This document shows positions 40,656 to 48,572 of a DNA stretch of 48,572 nucleotides, piece after piece. Position 1 is the stretch's first letter. Each line of letters starts with the position of its first letter. The position numbers and the translations under genes are program-made. This DNA comes from Cyanobacteria bacterium UBA6984. Its GTDB lineage: Bacteria; Cyanobacteriota; Vampirovibrionia; Gastranaerophilales; Gastranaerophilaceae. The DNA lies in NCBI GenBank assembly GCA_002450015.1, contig DJYG01000040.1, positions 1 through 48,572 of the forward strand. Reading direction: 5' to 3'. Below the pieces are notes generated by a model that saw only the letters and a list, made by a program, of their open reading frames with translations, was not told the DNA's origin and made no database searches.

Positions 40656-42122
40656 CTATCTTTTTAATGACCAATAATCTTTATTTAATAATATTAAGAA
40701 CGGAACTAATTCTAAACGTCCTATTAACATATTAAGCATAAAAATGAATTTTGTAACCGGACTTAAAGCCTCATAACTGCCTGTTGGACCAATCACATGC
40801 CCGAATGCCGGCCCTATAATGCTTAATGTTGCCATTGAACCTCCAAATCCTATTACAACACTGCTTTCTATAATAGAAACAACCAATCCGCTAAAAATAA
40901 ATATTGCTATATAAAACATTATAAAAGCAATAATCTGTGCAACAATATCCGGCGTAACTGTTACATTATCCATTTTTATTGTAATAACAGCGTTTGGATG
41001 TAAAAGCTTTGTAAGTTCTCTTTTTAAATATTTAAACACTATCAAAGCACGCATAATTTTTATCCCACCGCCTGTTGAACCTGCAGATGAGCCAAATAGT
41101 ATAACTATAAATAACAATATCTGTGCTGAAACAGACCAGTTTGAATAATCACACGATGCAAAACCTGTCGATGTCATAATACTTATAACAGTAAAAACAC
41201 TATTCGTAAATTGTACTATTGTATGATGATTTGTATTTATATATAAAATGCCAAATATACTTAAAGATACCATGATAATAATCTTCAAATATGTCTTAAA
41301 TTCTTCATTATTCCACAATAAACTTATATTAAATTTAGTTAAAACTCTATATATAAGTGCAAGGTTACATCCTGACAAAAACATAAATATAATAACAACC
41401 CACATTACAGGTAATGAATTATATCCTGCGATAGAATCAGGATTAGGAGAAAAACCACCTGATGAAATTGTTGATAAAGAATTACAAACAGCATCAAACA
41501 AAGGCATTTTAAAATATACCAATAATATTATCTGAATAAAAGTTAATATAATATACAATCCCCATAAAGCTGTTGCCGTATTTTTTATTCTTGGCGTAAG
41601 TTTATCTTCTGTTGGTCCTGGAGCTTCAGCGAAAAACATTTGTCTTCCTGCAACTGCAAATTGAGGCAACACGGCAATAAACAGGACAATAATTCCCATA
41701 CCGCCAAGCCATTGTGACAATGAGCGCCAAAAAAATAAAGTCTTTGGATAATCAAAATGTGTAAAAATAGTTGCACCGGTTGTTGTTGCTCCTGAAATAC
41801 CCTCAAAAAAAGCATCTTCAATCCCAAAGCCGAAAAATAAATACGGAATTGACGCTATTATGCCGAAAACAAGCCACGAAAGCAATACTATCGTTAAACC
41901 TTCCGATTTTTTTATATCAGTCATTCTATCTTGTTTTAAAAATTTATTTACAAATAACTTTAAACACAATCCGAAAAATACTGATATAACACCTGTAATA
42001 ACAAATGGAATTGCAGCATTATACTCTTGATAAATCAAAGAAACTATTATAGGTAAAAATGCTACAAAGCCTATGTATATAAATATTAAAGAAATAGCAT
42101 TAAATAGGTAACTTAATCTCAT
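40656..42122 (-). CDS. trkH: Trk-type potassium uptake channel subunit TrkH
   Basis: A 488-aa inner-membrane protein with the four M1-P-M2 repeats of the TrkH/KtrB family. Selectivity-filter segments are recognisable: SGATTTGATIFTHFD (near 112), STISSGGFSPNPDS (near 219), SIMTSTGFASCDYSNW (near 318) and a fourth near 433. GSSAGSTGGGIKIMRAL (near 346) is the conserved intramembrane-gate region. It passes K+ into the cytoplasm under control of TrkA. Its ATG overlaps the trkA stop as ATGA, so subunits are made in step. Length is normal for TrkH. Confidence 0.95.
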   Translation of the reverse strand: MRLSYLFNAISLIFIYIGFVAFLPIIVSLIYQEYNAAIPFVITGVISVFFGLCLKLFVNKFLKQDRMTDIKKSEGLTIVLLSWLVFGIIASIPYLFFGFGIEDAFFEGISGATTTGATIFTHFDYPKTLFFWRSLSQWLGGMGIIVLFIAVLPQFAVAGRQMFFAEAPGPTEDKLTPRIKNTATALWGLYIILTFIQIILLVYFKMPLFDAVCNSLSTISSGGFSPNPDSIAGYNSLPVMWVVIIFMFLSGCNLALIYRVLTKFNISLLWNNEEFKTYLKIIIMVSLSIFGILYINTNHHTIVQFTNSVFTVISIMTSTGFASCDYSNWSVSAQILLFIVILFGSSAGSTGGGIKIMRALIVFKYLKRELTKLLHPNAVITIKMDNVTVTPDIVAQIIAFIMFYIAIFIFSGLVVSIIESSVVIGFGGSMATLSIIGPAFGHVIGPTGSYEALSPVTKFIFMLNMLIGRLELVPFLILLNKDYWSLKR

Positions 42123-43459
42123 TTACTAAAAAAATCCTTTATTTTTGCGGCATCTTCATTCTTAGTAAATACAATTATTTCATCACCTGCCATAATAAGT
42201 GTATCTCCCTTTGGAATAATAACTCTTTTTTTACGATTAATAATTCCAATAACCGCACGTGTTGGAAGACGCATTTCCATAAGTTTTTTTGTTTCAAATT
42301 TCTCAGGAACAACTATATCTAAAACTTCACCTTTACCTTGTTCAACAGTTGCCAAAATACCAACATTTTTTTCATTGAATTGATTTTTTACCTCATGTAG
42401 AGCCGCAAATTTGCTTGAAACTGCAATATCTATACCAACTTGTTCAAAAAGTGGTATATTAAACATTTTTGCTACCCTTGAAATAACTCTTTTAACACCT
42501 AATTGTTTAGCTAATAATGAGCATAAAAGGTTCTTTTCATCGTTGTTTGTAACACTAATTAATACATCAGAATCAGCAATATCTTCTTCGTTTAATAGCT
42601 CTAAATTTGTTCCGTCACCATTCAAAACAAGGACGTTTGACAAAACTTCAGATAAATATTCACAGCGCTTAGCATTTTTTTCAATAATTTTAACCTTAAA
42701 TCTCAAAGCTTCCAAATCTTTTGCAAGCATTAAACCGACGTTTCCGCCACCTATAATTGTAACAGTTTTTGTTATATTCTTATCGTGAAAAAATTTACCT
42801 GCAAGAATATCCAAAGAATGTGAAGAACCCATAAAAATAGCTTTATCATCTTCTTTTAAAACAGTTTCACCATAAGGAACAAATAGTTCACCTTCTCTTG
42901 TAACACCTACAATCAAGGTATCAGAAGGAAATTCACATTCTCTTACTTTTTTATCCACAAGAACCGAATTTTTTTCGATTTTGTATTCCAAAAGTTTTGC
43001 TTTTCCATGTGCAAAATTTTCGACATCTAAAGCTTTTGCAACAGTAATTGTTCTAAAAATTTCTTCTGTTAAAAGTTCTTCAGGCCAAATAACAGAATCT
43101 ATTGCAGTTGAAACGGGTGCATCAGGAACTTCTCTTAGTGCAGTAAATGTTCGTTTATATTCTTCTTTTGTTACAAAGCAAATTGTTTTTAGCTTAGATA
43201 ATCTCTTTGCAACACCGCAAGCCACTATATTCGCTTCATCATTTTGTGTACAAGCAATGAAAACATCTTCCTGTTTTGCATTTGCTTGGCGTAAAACATT
43301 TATATCGGCAGCATTTCCGGAGATATAACTTATATCTAATTTGTCAAATTCATCTGTTTTATTTTCTTCTAAATCAATAACAACAACATCGTGTTGTTGA
43401 TAGAATTCATTTGCAATCAAATAACCAAATTCACTTGCACCGTATATAATAATTTTCAT
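42119..43459 (-). CDS. trkA: Trk system NAD(H)/ATP-binding regulatory subunit TrkA
   Basis: Started at ATG 43459 (MKIIIYGASEFGYLIANEF), because the family begins with the nucleotide-binding strand; a TTG 24 bases earlier is the longer option and has no support. The 446-aa protein has two RCK-N/RCK-C pairs. The first Rossmann loop is YGASEFGYL (GxxxxG rather than the classic GxGxxG), with VVVIDLEENKTDEFD as the ribose-binding strand. The second is IIGGGNVGLMLAKDLE (near 230) with KIIEKNAKRCEYL. RCK-C ends are LEYKIEKNSVLVDKKV and LDIVVPEKFETKKLM. It gates TrkH in response to nucleotides. Tandem with trkH in one operon. Confidence 0.95.
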   Translation of the reverse strand: MKIIIYGASEFGYLIANEFYQQHDVVVIDLEENKTDEFDKLDISYISGNAADINVLRQANAKQEDVFIACTQNDEANIVACGVAKRLSKLKTICFVTKEEYKRTFTALREVPDAPVSTAIDSVIWPEELLTEEIFRTITVAKALDVENFAHGKAKLLEYKIEKNSVLVDKKVRECEFPSDTLIVGVTREGELFVPYGETVLKEDDKAIFMGSSHSLDILAGKFFHDKNITKTVTIIGGGNVGLMLAKDLEALRFKVKIIEKNAKRCEYLSEVLSNVLVLNGDGTNLELLNEEDIADSDVLISVTNNDEKNLLCSLLAKQLGVKRVISRVAKMFNIPLFEQVGIDIAVSSKFAALHEVKNQFNEKNVGILATVEQGKGEVLDIVVPEKFETKKLMEMRLPTRAVIGIINRKKRVIIPKGDTLIMAGDEIIVFTKNEDAAKIKDFFSK

Positions 43460-43504
43460 AAAAAATTTATACCTTAAACACAAGGCTAAGTAAATAACCG
43501 AGTA

Positions 43505-44923
43505 TTAAAATCTGAAATCTCTTTCGTTTTGTTCAATTTTCTCTAAAATTTCAACTGTTTTTTCTCTAAATTTATCATTTTCGATATTTAAAATTTCTTT
43601 TTCAATTAGCTTTTCGCCTGTTTTTTTAGTTTTTTCAGATGCATAATCTTCCAAATATTCTTTCAGTGTTATAATTGCATTTGGGTGACAGCAATTTTGG
43701 ATTTGTTTTGATTTACAAATTTCCATAAACCTTTCTCCTGTTCTACCCTCACGGTAGCAAGCCGTACAAAAGCTTGGTAAATATCCTATTTCCATAAGCC
43801 AATTCAGAACTTCATCAAGTGAACGATTATCTACGACATCAAATTGAGATGAATCTTCTTCTGTATAATCTTCTTTATCATAGCCGCCAACGGATGTTTT
43901 TGAACCTCCTGATATTTGAGAAATACCTAAATGTAAAACTCTTTCCCTAACTTCTTTTGATTCTCTTGTAGAAACAATCATACCTGTATAAGGAACAGCA
44001 ATTCTTATGCAGGCAACTATTTTGCAGAAAGTTTCATCATCAATTCCGTTATCAAATGCAGATGGATCAATGTCATCCGCGTGTCTTATTCTTGGAACAC
44101 TTATTGTATGCGGACCAACACCGTGAACAGCTTCCAGATGTTCAGCGTGCATTAAAATTCCTGCAAATTCGTATTTATAACGTTCAAGTCCAAATAAAAC
44201 ACCCAAACCTACATCATCAATTCCACCTTCCATGGCTCTGTCCATAGCTTCCGTATGATATGCGTAATTGTGTTTTGGACCTGTCGGGTGCAAACGTTCG
44301 TAGCTTTCTTTGTGGTAAGTTTCTTGGAACAAAATATATGTGCCGATGCCTGCGTCTTTTAATTTTCGGTAATTTTCAACTGTTGTTGCGGCAATGTTTA
44401 CGTTAACACGTCGAATAGCACCATTTTTATGCTTGATTGAATAGATTGTTTTAATACTTTCCAAAATATATTCAATAGGGTTGTTTACAGGGTCTTCGCC
44501 CGTTTCAAGGGCAAGACGTTTGTGTCCCATATCTTGTAATGCTATAACTTCACGTTTTATTTCTTCCTGTGTCATTTTTTTTCGCGGAATATGCTTATTC
44601 TGTGCGTGATAAGGACAATATACACAACCGTTTACGCAATAATTCGACAAATAAAGCGGTGCAAACATTACAATACGGTTTCCGTAAAAATCTTTTTTGA
44701 TTTGCTCTGCAAGTTTATAGATTTCCTGATTTTTTTCTTCAATATTGCAAGACAATAGAACACTTGCTTCTCTGTGTGATAAGCCTTTTCTTTCTTTAGC
44801 TTTTGCAATAATTTCATCAATTAATTGAACATTATCTTTGTTTTTTTCAGCAAAGTCTAAAGTTTCTAAAATTTCGTTATGGTCAATAAATTCTTCGGCT
44901 TTAAGTGATTTTTTGTCGTACAT
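43505..44923 (-). CDS. hydG: [FeFe]-hydrogenase maturase HydG (tyrosine lyase)
   Basis: Started at ATG 44923, which has GAGGGG seven bases upstream and gives 472 aa, the usual HydG length; an earlier start at 44953 adds ten residues including that site. The radical SAM cluster motif is YCVNGCVYCPYH (C-x3-C-x2-C, near 100). HydG-specific features include LALETGEDPVNNPIEYIL, LFQETYHKESYERLHPTGPK and ISGGSKTSVGGY. The C-terminal cluster site is CTACYREGRTG with CCHPNAIITLKEYLEDYA. It cleaves tyrosine to p-cresol, CO and cyanide for the H-cluster. HydE, HydF and the hydrogenase are not in the window. ThiH is the main alternative, but the C-terminal CxxC cluster rules it out. Confidence 0.95.
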   Translation of the reverse strand: MYDKKSLKAEEFIDHNEILETLDFAEKNKDNVQLIDEIIAKAKERKGLSHREASVLLSCNIEEKNQEIYKLAEQIKKDFYGNRIVMFAPLYLSNYCVNGCVYCPYHAQNKHIPRKKMTQEEIKREVIALQDMGHKRLALETGEDPVNNPIEYILESIKTIYSIKHKNGAIRRVNVNIAATTVENYRKLKDAGIGTYILFQETYHKESYERLHPTGPKHNYAYHTEAMDRAMEGGIDDVGLGVLFGLERYKYEFAGILMHAEHLEAVHGVGPHTISVPRIRHADDIDPSAFDNGIDDETFCKIVACIRIAVPYTGMIVSTRESKEVRERVLHLGISQISGGSKTSVGGYDKEDYTEEDSSQFDVVDNRSLDEVLNWLMEIGYLPSFCTACYREGRTGERFMEICKSKQIQNCCHPNAIITLKEYLEDYASEKTKKTGEKLIEKEILNIENDKFREKTVEILEKIEQNERDFRF

Positions 44924-44980
44924 AATTTCCCCTCTATATATATCATACAACAAAAAAATTTTATCAGTTTCTAAAATATT

Positions 44981-45313
44981 TTAATTTACTAATTGTTTTA
45001 AGTTTTGAATAGTCTTATGCAAATATTGCAATTCTTTATATGACAATTTTTCTATATCCATTTTTATTTGTTTCTTTAATTCATTTTGAGGCAATTGGTG
45101 TTCAAAATCAAATAAATCTTTTATCTGAACGTTTAATATTTTTGCTAATTTAATTAAATTTTCGTCATTTGGACGCTGATTACCACATTCAATTCGAGTT
45201 AAGTTAGTTCGCTCCATTTCCAATATATCAGCTAATTGAGATTGTTTTAATTTATTTGCTATTCTCAATTCTCTAATTCTTTGTCCTAATTTTTCATTGA
45301 AATTATATTCCAT
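44981..45313 (-). CDS. XRE-family helix-turn-helix regulator
   Basis: A 110-aa protein with an N-terminal HTH_3 domain (residues 9-65): LGQRIRELRIANKLKQSQLA is helix 1 to the start of the turn, DILEMERTNLTRIECGNQRP the recognition helix region, and ENLIKLAKILNVQIKDLFDF the last helices. The C-terminal 40 residues are a Lys/Leu-rich helix that could dimerise. AGAGG lies about six bases before the ATG. It is transcribed towards hydG, 57 bases away, but nothing shows that it regulates hydG. The pilin-like remnant begins about 30 bases upstream on the opposite strand, so an insertion or deletion has probably joined the two. Targets unknown. Confidence 0.9.
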   Translation of the reverse strand: MEYNFNEKLGQRIRELRIANKLKQSQLADILEMERTNLTRIECGNQRPNDENLIKLAKILNVQIKDLFDFEHQLPQNELKKQIKMDIEKLSYKELQYLHKTIQNLKQLVN

Positions 45314-45340
45314 AAGACCTCTAATTATTTTGATTTATAT

Positions 45341-45460
45341 GATGCTACATATTGGATAATTAATTTTGGCAACATGGATTATTTAAAAACTACTGACGGC
45401 ACTACCTGTCCTGATGGCAAAATAAAACTTACATTTGGCGGTAATCATAGTTGCAAGTAA
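45341..45460 (+). pseudogene. Fragment resembling the C-terminus of a pilin-like protein
   Basis: An open frame in this stretch reads DATYWIINFGNMDYLKTT, then DGTTCPDGKIKLTFGG and NHSCK before TAA. The ATG inside it (45374) has no ribosome-binding site and would yield only 28 residues. NMDYLK followed by two cysteines close to the stop is, from memory, a recurring end of type-IV-pilin-like proteins in Gastranaerophilales. The frame stays open back into the start of the XRE gene on the other strand, but no prepilin leader exists. The likely reading is a decayed gene whose front was lost when the XRE/hydG block was joined here. A short functional peptide cannot be excluded. Confidence 0.5.
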
Positions 45461-45489
45461 TTTAGTTGTTTTTATAGTATAATATCTGT

Positions 45490-46959
45490 ATGACAAACAG
45501 AGATAAAACAGCGGTTATTATAGGAGCTGGTCCTGCGGGATTGGCGGCAGCATACGCTTTCTTGACCGAAACAGAAGATATTAGACCTATTTTAATTGAA
45601 AAATCAGAAACTGTCGGTGGTATATCTAAAACAGTATTTTTTGATGGAAATGGTATTGATATCGGTGGTCACAGAATGTTTTCCAAAAATCAACAAATTG
45701 TTAATTTATGGGAATATTTTTTACCTGATGAAATTAAAAACAATATTAACCCTGACGAAGAAGATATTGTTATGCTCAGACGGAAAAGATTTTCGGAAAT
45801 ATTTTATTTAAGAAAATTATTTTCATACCCGATAAGCATGTCACTAAAAACATTTAAAAATATGGGATTAAAGCGAACCATACTTGCAGGTTTTAGCTAT
45901 TTAAAATCTGTCATTTTTAAAAGAAAAGAAAAAAATCTTGAAGATTTTATGATTAATCGTTTTGGTAAAGTTTTGTACTCGATGTTTTTTGAAAGTTATA
46001 CTGAAAAAGTTTGGGGACGTCACCCTAAAAACATTTCAAAAGAATGGGGTGAGCAAAGAATAAAGGGCTTATCACTTGTAAAAGCTGTTTTAAATGCTTT
46101 ACATTTAACAAAAAAGAAAGAAACAACCCTAATTGAAGAATTTTCATATCCAAAATACGGCTGTGGTCAATTATGGAATTTGATGGCGGATAGAATTATT
46201 GAACTTGGCGGAGAAATTCACTATCGTTCTGAAGTGGTTGGTATTTGTAATGATGATAATAAAATTTATTCTGTAAAAATAAATAATAACGGACAAGAAC
46301 AAGAAATAAGTGCAGATTTTTTCTTATCTTCAATGCCTGTAAAAGATTTAGTTTGCGGTATGACAAATAAAAAAGAAAATATTGCAAAAATAGCCGCTAA
46401 TTTGCCGTACAGAGATTATATGCTTGTAGGACTTTACTTAAATGATTTGAATTTAAAAGAAAATGGTAAACTTACACACGATTGCTGGATTTATATTCAA
46501 GAACCAGACGTTAAACTCGGTAGAATGCAAATTATGAATAACTGGTCACCATACCTTATAAAAGATGGAAATAATGTATTTATAAGTCTTGAATACTTCT
46601 GTGATGAAGGTGATAAATACTGGAATATGCCTGATGAAGATTTTATTAAAATGGCAATTGATGAAACAGCTAAATTAGGAATTATAAAAAAAGAAGACGT
46701 TATAAGTTCAATCCGTTTGAAAGTTCAAAAAGCGTATCCTGCATATTTTGACAGTTACAAAGATTTTGATAAAATTCGTGAATACTTAGATAAATTTGAA
46801 AATTTATACTGTATAGGAAGAAACGGTCAGCATAGGTATAATAATATGGATCATTCTATGTTAACCGGTATTGAAGCTGTTAAAGTTATTTGTGGAAAGT
46901 CTGATAAAGAAAATTTGTGGAATATAAATGCAGAACAAGAATATCACGAAAGTAAATAA
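45490..46959 (+). CDS. NAD(P)/FAD-dependent oxidoreductase, UGM/protoporphyrinogen-oxidase-like
   Basis: A 489-aa flavoprotein. VIIGAGPAGLAAAYAF (residues 9-24) is the dinucleotide-binding GxGxxG, ILIEKSETVGGISKTV the acidic strand plus GG doublet, and GIDIGGHRMFSK the flavin-contact segment. YTEKVWGRHPKNIS (near 170) and the C-terminal YCIGRNGQHRYNNMDHSMLT, which binds the FAD isoalloxazine, match a large group of UDP-galactopyranose-mutase-like and protoporphyrinogen-oxidase-like proteins. True Glf proteins are shorter (about 370-390 aa), so the reaction is uncertain; members in polysaccharide loci probably alter a sugar. It overlaps the membrane glycosyltransferase gene that follows by 32 bases, arguing for surface-glycan work. 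No ribosome-binding site is visible. Confidence 0.85.
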   Translation: MTNRDKTAVIIGAGPAGLAAAYAFLTETEDIRPILIEKSETVGGISKTVFFDGNGIDIGGHRMFSKNQQIVNLWEYFLPDEIKNNINPDEEDIVMLRRKRFSEIFYLRKLFSYPISMSLKTFKNMGLKRTILAGFSYLKSVIFKRKEKNLEDFMINRFGKVLYSMFFESYTEKVWGRHPKNISKEWGEQRIKGLSLVKAVLNALHLTKKKETTLIEEFSYPKYGCGQLWNLMADRIIELGGEIHYRSEVVGICNDDNKIYSVKINNNGQEQEISADFFLSSMPVKDLVCGMTNKKENIAKIAANLPYRDYMLVGLYLNDLNLKENGKLTHDCWIYIQEPDVKLGRMQIMNNWSPYLIKDGNNVFISLEYFCDEGDKYWNMPDEDFIKMAIDETAKLGIIKKEDVISSIRLKVQKAYPAYFDSYKDFDKIREYLDKFENLYCIGRNGQHRYNNMDHSMLTGIEAVKVICGKSDKENLWNINAEQEYHESK

Positions 46960-48361
46960 ATCAGCTGTAATTTGTCTTGTTATTTATTCAGTTATAACAA
47001 TATTGAGAATAACTAAGCACGTCCCATGGTTTGACGAAGCACACGCTTGGATAATAGCAGAACAGTTAAACTTTATAGAAATGTTCAAATACACAATGAG
47101 CGAAGGGCATTTTTTTATATGGCAAACATTGTTATATCCTTTTGCGCATAGTCATATAATTCCATATCCGTATCCAATGCAGGCTTTAAATTGGATTTTT
47201 TGTTTATCTGCATTAATTATAATGTGGTGGAAAGCACCATTTAATAATTGGATAAAAGCTTTAATAACATTTTCTTTTCCGTTCTTAGGTTGTTATGGAG
47301 TGTTGGCAAGGTGTTATTCTATAGGTATTTTATTGTTATTTTTATTAGCTGCTTTGTTTGATAAAAAAACAAAATATCCAAAAACTTATGCACTTTTATT
47401 GATATTATGTGCAAATACGAGTGTAATGGCATTAATTGGCGCTACTGCTTTTGGCATTTTATTTTCATTTGATATATTTAAAAGTAAATTATTAAAAAAA
47501 AATATTATTTATGTTGGAATAATTCTTATATTAGGGACTGTTCTTATTCTATATCAAATCTTTAATTTTAATTTTGCTCAATATTTTCTCGAAACTAGAA
47601 CGTTGCATTTTAGTGTTAAGACGTTATCTAACATTTTCTTAAATAATAATATAATTTTTAACGGGATAATTTTAGTATCTTTAGTCGTTATTTTAGTTAA
47701 ATTTTTTTATAAATGCAAAATTAGTTTATTTTTTATGATTTTTACCCAGTTATCCTTAGCAGTATTTTTAATGATTTTATATGATGGGCATTTTTGGCAT
47801 TCGTACTTTTCTTATATATACTTGATAATATCTTTTTGGCTTGTAAATGATAAAAATATATCTTTTAAAAAAACAGCAATAGTTATTTTTGCTTTATTAT
47901 CTTTATTCTTAGTATTCAAAAAGCCTGTTGATTATAATATGCCTTTTGATAACTCTAAATTTAAAATACTTTATAACGCTATTGAAAATGATGAAATATT
48001 GAAACATTCTCAAATTATACAAAATGATTTTGTTTTATATGAATTAATTCCATATAGTTATGGCAGAAATTATGTTATCAGAAATCATTGCACATCTTTA
48101 ACAAATCACGATTATATTTTTACAAATACTTTTGATAAATTCTGCGCAATAAGACTGACTACTGAGCAAGCAAAAAGGCATCCTGATATTATAAAAAAGA
48201 TTGTTTTGCAAGGTAAGAATACATATACTTTTATAGATACAAAATATTATAATATGACAAAAAACAAATATTTATTTTCAGAAAAGAATTATAATATATT
48301 GTTTAAAAAGTATAAATGCTATGGAAGATACTGTTTTTGGAAAATAGAGGTTAAGCGATGA
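46928..48361 (+). CDS. GT-C-type polytopic membrane glycosyltransferase
   Basis: A 477-aa protein with about ten membrane helices and a soluble C-terminal part (from about residue 335). VPWFDEAHAWIIAEQLNF (about 33-50) in the first extracytoplasmic loop has the acidic D-E pair seen in GT-C enzymes. HSHIIPYPYPMQALNWIF follows, then LARCYSIGILLLFLLAAL, a helix with a conserved Arg as in other family members. Related proteins occur in O-antigen and surface-polymer loci. It starts inside the FAD oxidoreductase gene (32-base overlap) and ends with an ATGA overlap with a close paralogue. Donor and acceptor unknown. Similarity to the DESALG pair at 675-3571 is distant. Confidence 0.75.
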   Translation: MQNKNITKVNKSAVICLVIYSVITILRITKHVPWFDEAHAWIIAEQLNFIEMFKYTMSEGHFFIWQTLLYPFAHSHIIPYPYPMQALNWIFCLSALIIMWWKAPFNNWIKALITFSFPFLGCYGVLARCYSIGILLLFLLAALFDKKTKYPKTYALLLILCANTSVMALIGATAFGILFSFDIFKSKLLKKNIIYVGIILILGTVLILYQIFNFNFAQYFLETRTLHFSVKTLSNIFLNNNIIFNGIILVSLVVILVKFFYKCKISLFFMIFTQLSLAVFLMILYDGHFWHSYFSYIYLIISFWLVNDKNISFKKTAIVIFALLSLFLVFKKPVDYNMPFDNSKFKILYNAIENDEILKHSQIIQNDFVLYELIPYSYGRNYVIRNHCTSLTNHDYIFTNTFDKFCAIRLTTEQAKRHPDIIKKIVLQGKNTYTFIDTKYYNMTKNKYLFSEKNYNILFKKYKCYGRYCFWKIEVKR

Positions 48362-48572
48362 TTAATCTTATAAAATCAAATTGTATTGCAATTACTTGTT
48401 TAATTATTTATGCATGTATTACATTAACACGAATAATAAATCATACTCCATGGTTTGACGAAGCACACGCATGGACAATAGCTGAACAACTAAATTTTGT
48501 TGATATGTTTAATTATGTTAAAAATGAAGGTCATTTTTTTGTTTGGCAAGCATTGTTATATCCGTTTGCGCA
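48358..48572 (+). CDS. GT-C-type membrane glycosyltransferase, partial (cut by window end)
   Basis: The ATG at 48358 overlaps the previous stop as ATGA. The visible 71 codons encode a first membrane helix, then HTPWFDEAHAWTIAEQLNF and a run ending FFVWQALLYPFA, nearly the same as the preceding gene. It is therefore a recent tandem duplicate whose C-terminus lies beyond the window. AGAGG about seven bases before the ATG serves as ribosome-binding site. Confidence 0.85.
   Translation, partial: MINLIKSNCIAITCLIIYACITLTRIINHTPWFDEAHAWTIAEQLNFVDMFNYVKNEGHFFVWQALLYPFA

Noticed and set aside
42411..42788. Plus-strand frame of 125 codons opposite trkA
   Set aside because: It is the antisense shadow of a well-conserved trkA; the same holds for 42981-43328 and for frames opposite the TolC-like, ftsH and GH57 genes.

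Overview
The window is AT-rich (about 30% GC by eye), densely coding, and reads as the chromosome of an anaerobic, fermentative, diderm bacterium. Signs of anaerobic life are a [FeFe]-hydrogenase maturase (HydG), rubrerythrin, rubredoxin, ferritin, an iron-type alcohol dehydrogenase, a ferredoxin-fused nitroreductase and corrinoid Fe-S protein subunits (AcsC/AcsD). A TolC-family outer-membrane protein points to an outer membrane. Together with a GH57 alpha-glucan enzyme, EF-hand proteins and giant type-IV-pilin-like proteins, this best fits a gut Melainabacteria/Vampirovibrionia lineage (Gastranaerophilales-like). That assignment is inference: no rRNA or tRNA gene is visible. There is no integrase, transposase, CRISPR array or phage morphogenesis gene.

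Layout. 1-5000: a charged hypothetical protein, two tandem GT-C-type membrane glycosyltransferases (minus), a coiled-coil hypothetical and a HAD hydrolase. 5049-5772: ferritin and convergent rubredoxin, the latter only 52 aa. 5887-14260 (minus): nine tightly packed genes that could be one transcript: TolC-like protein, Maf/DUF115 glycosyltransferase-like protein, degenerate J-domain protein, PspA/IM30, DUF4178 protein, duplicated DUF350 membrane protein, an anchored extracytoplasmic domain, a tiny Gly/Tyr/His-rich membrane protein, and a membrane-embedded spermidine-synthase-like enzyme. The PspA-to-synthase part resembles the poorly understood envelope-stress neighbourhood represented by E. 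coli yjfIJKLMC. 14355-25674: Fe-alcohol dehydrogenase, an EF-hand/nitroreductase/GT-C operon, dGTPase, GH57 enzyme, ndk-tgt, acyl-CoA synthetase and rubrerythrin. 25675-33745: a phospholipase-D-fold lipoprotein with calcium-loop motifs, a YdjC deacetylase, a GtrB-like glycosyltransferase, a ribbon-helix-helix protein, and ftsH-acsD-acsC.

33899-40227 is the most striking segment. Three tandem genes of about 700 codons each encode a type-IV-prepilin N-terminus, a Pro-Trp linker, about 18 repeats of the IGxYAG type, and a C-terminal S74 intramolecular-chaperone/autoprotease domain with its Ser/Lys pair intact. The architecture suggests trimeric tail-spike-like fibres anchored or exported by pilin machinery. 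A decayed fragment that looks like another pilin-like C-terminus lies at 45341-45460.

40234-48572: YjbQ, the Trk potassium uptake pair, HydG, an XRE regulator, the pilin-like remnant, a FAD-dependent UGM-like oxidoreductase and two more tandem GT-C membrane proteins, the second cut by the window end. Much of the window serves the cell surface (five GT-C proteins, GtrB-like, Maf-like, YdjC, surface fibres); the rest is redox and core metabolism. Start sites were moved from the longest possible ORF wherever a Shine-Dalgarno sequence or family N-terminus argued for it.
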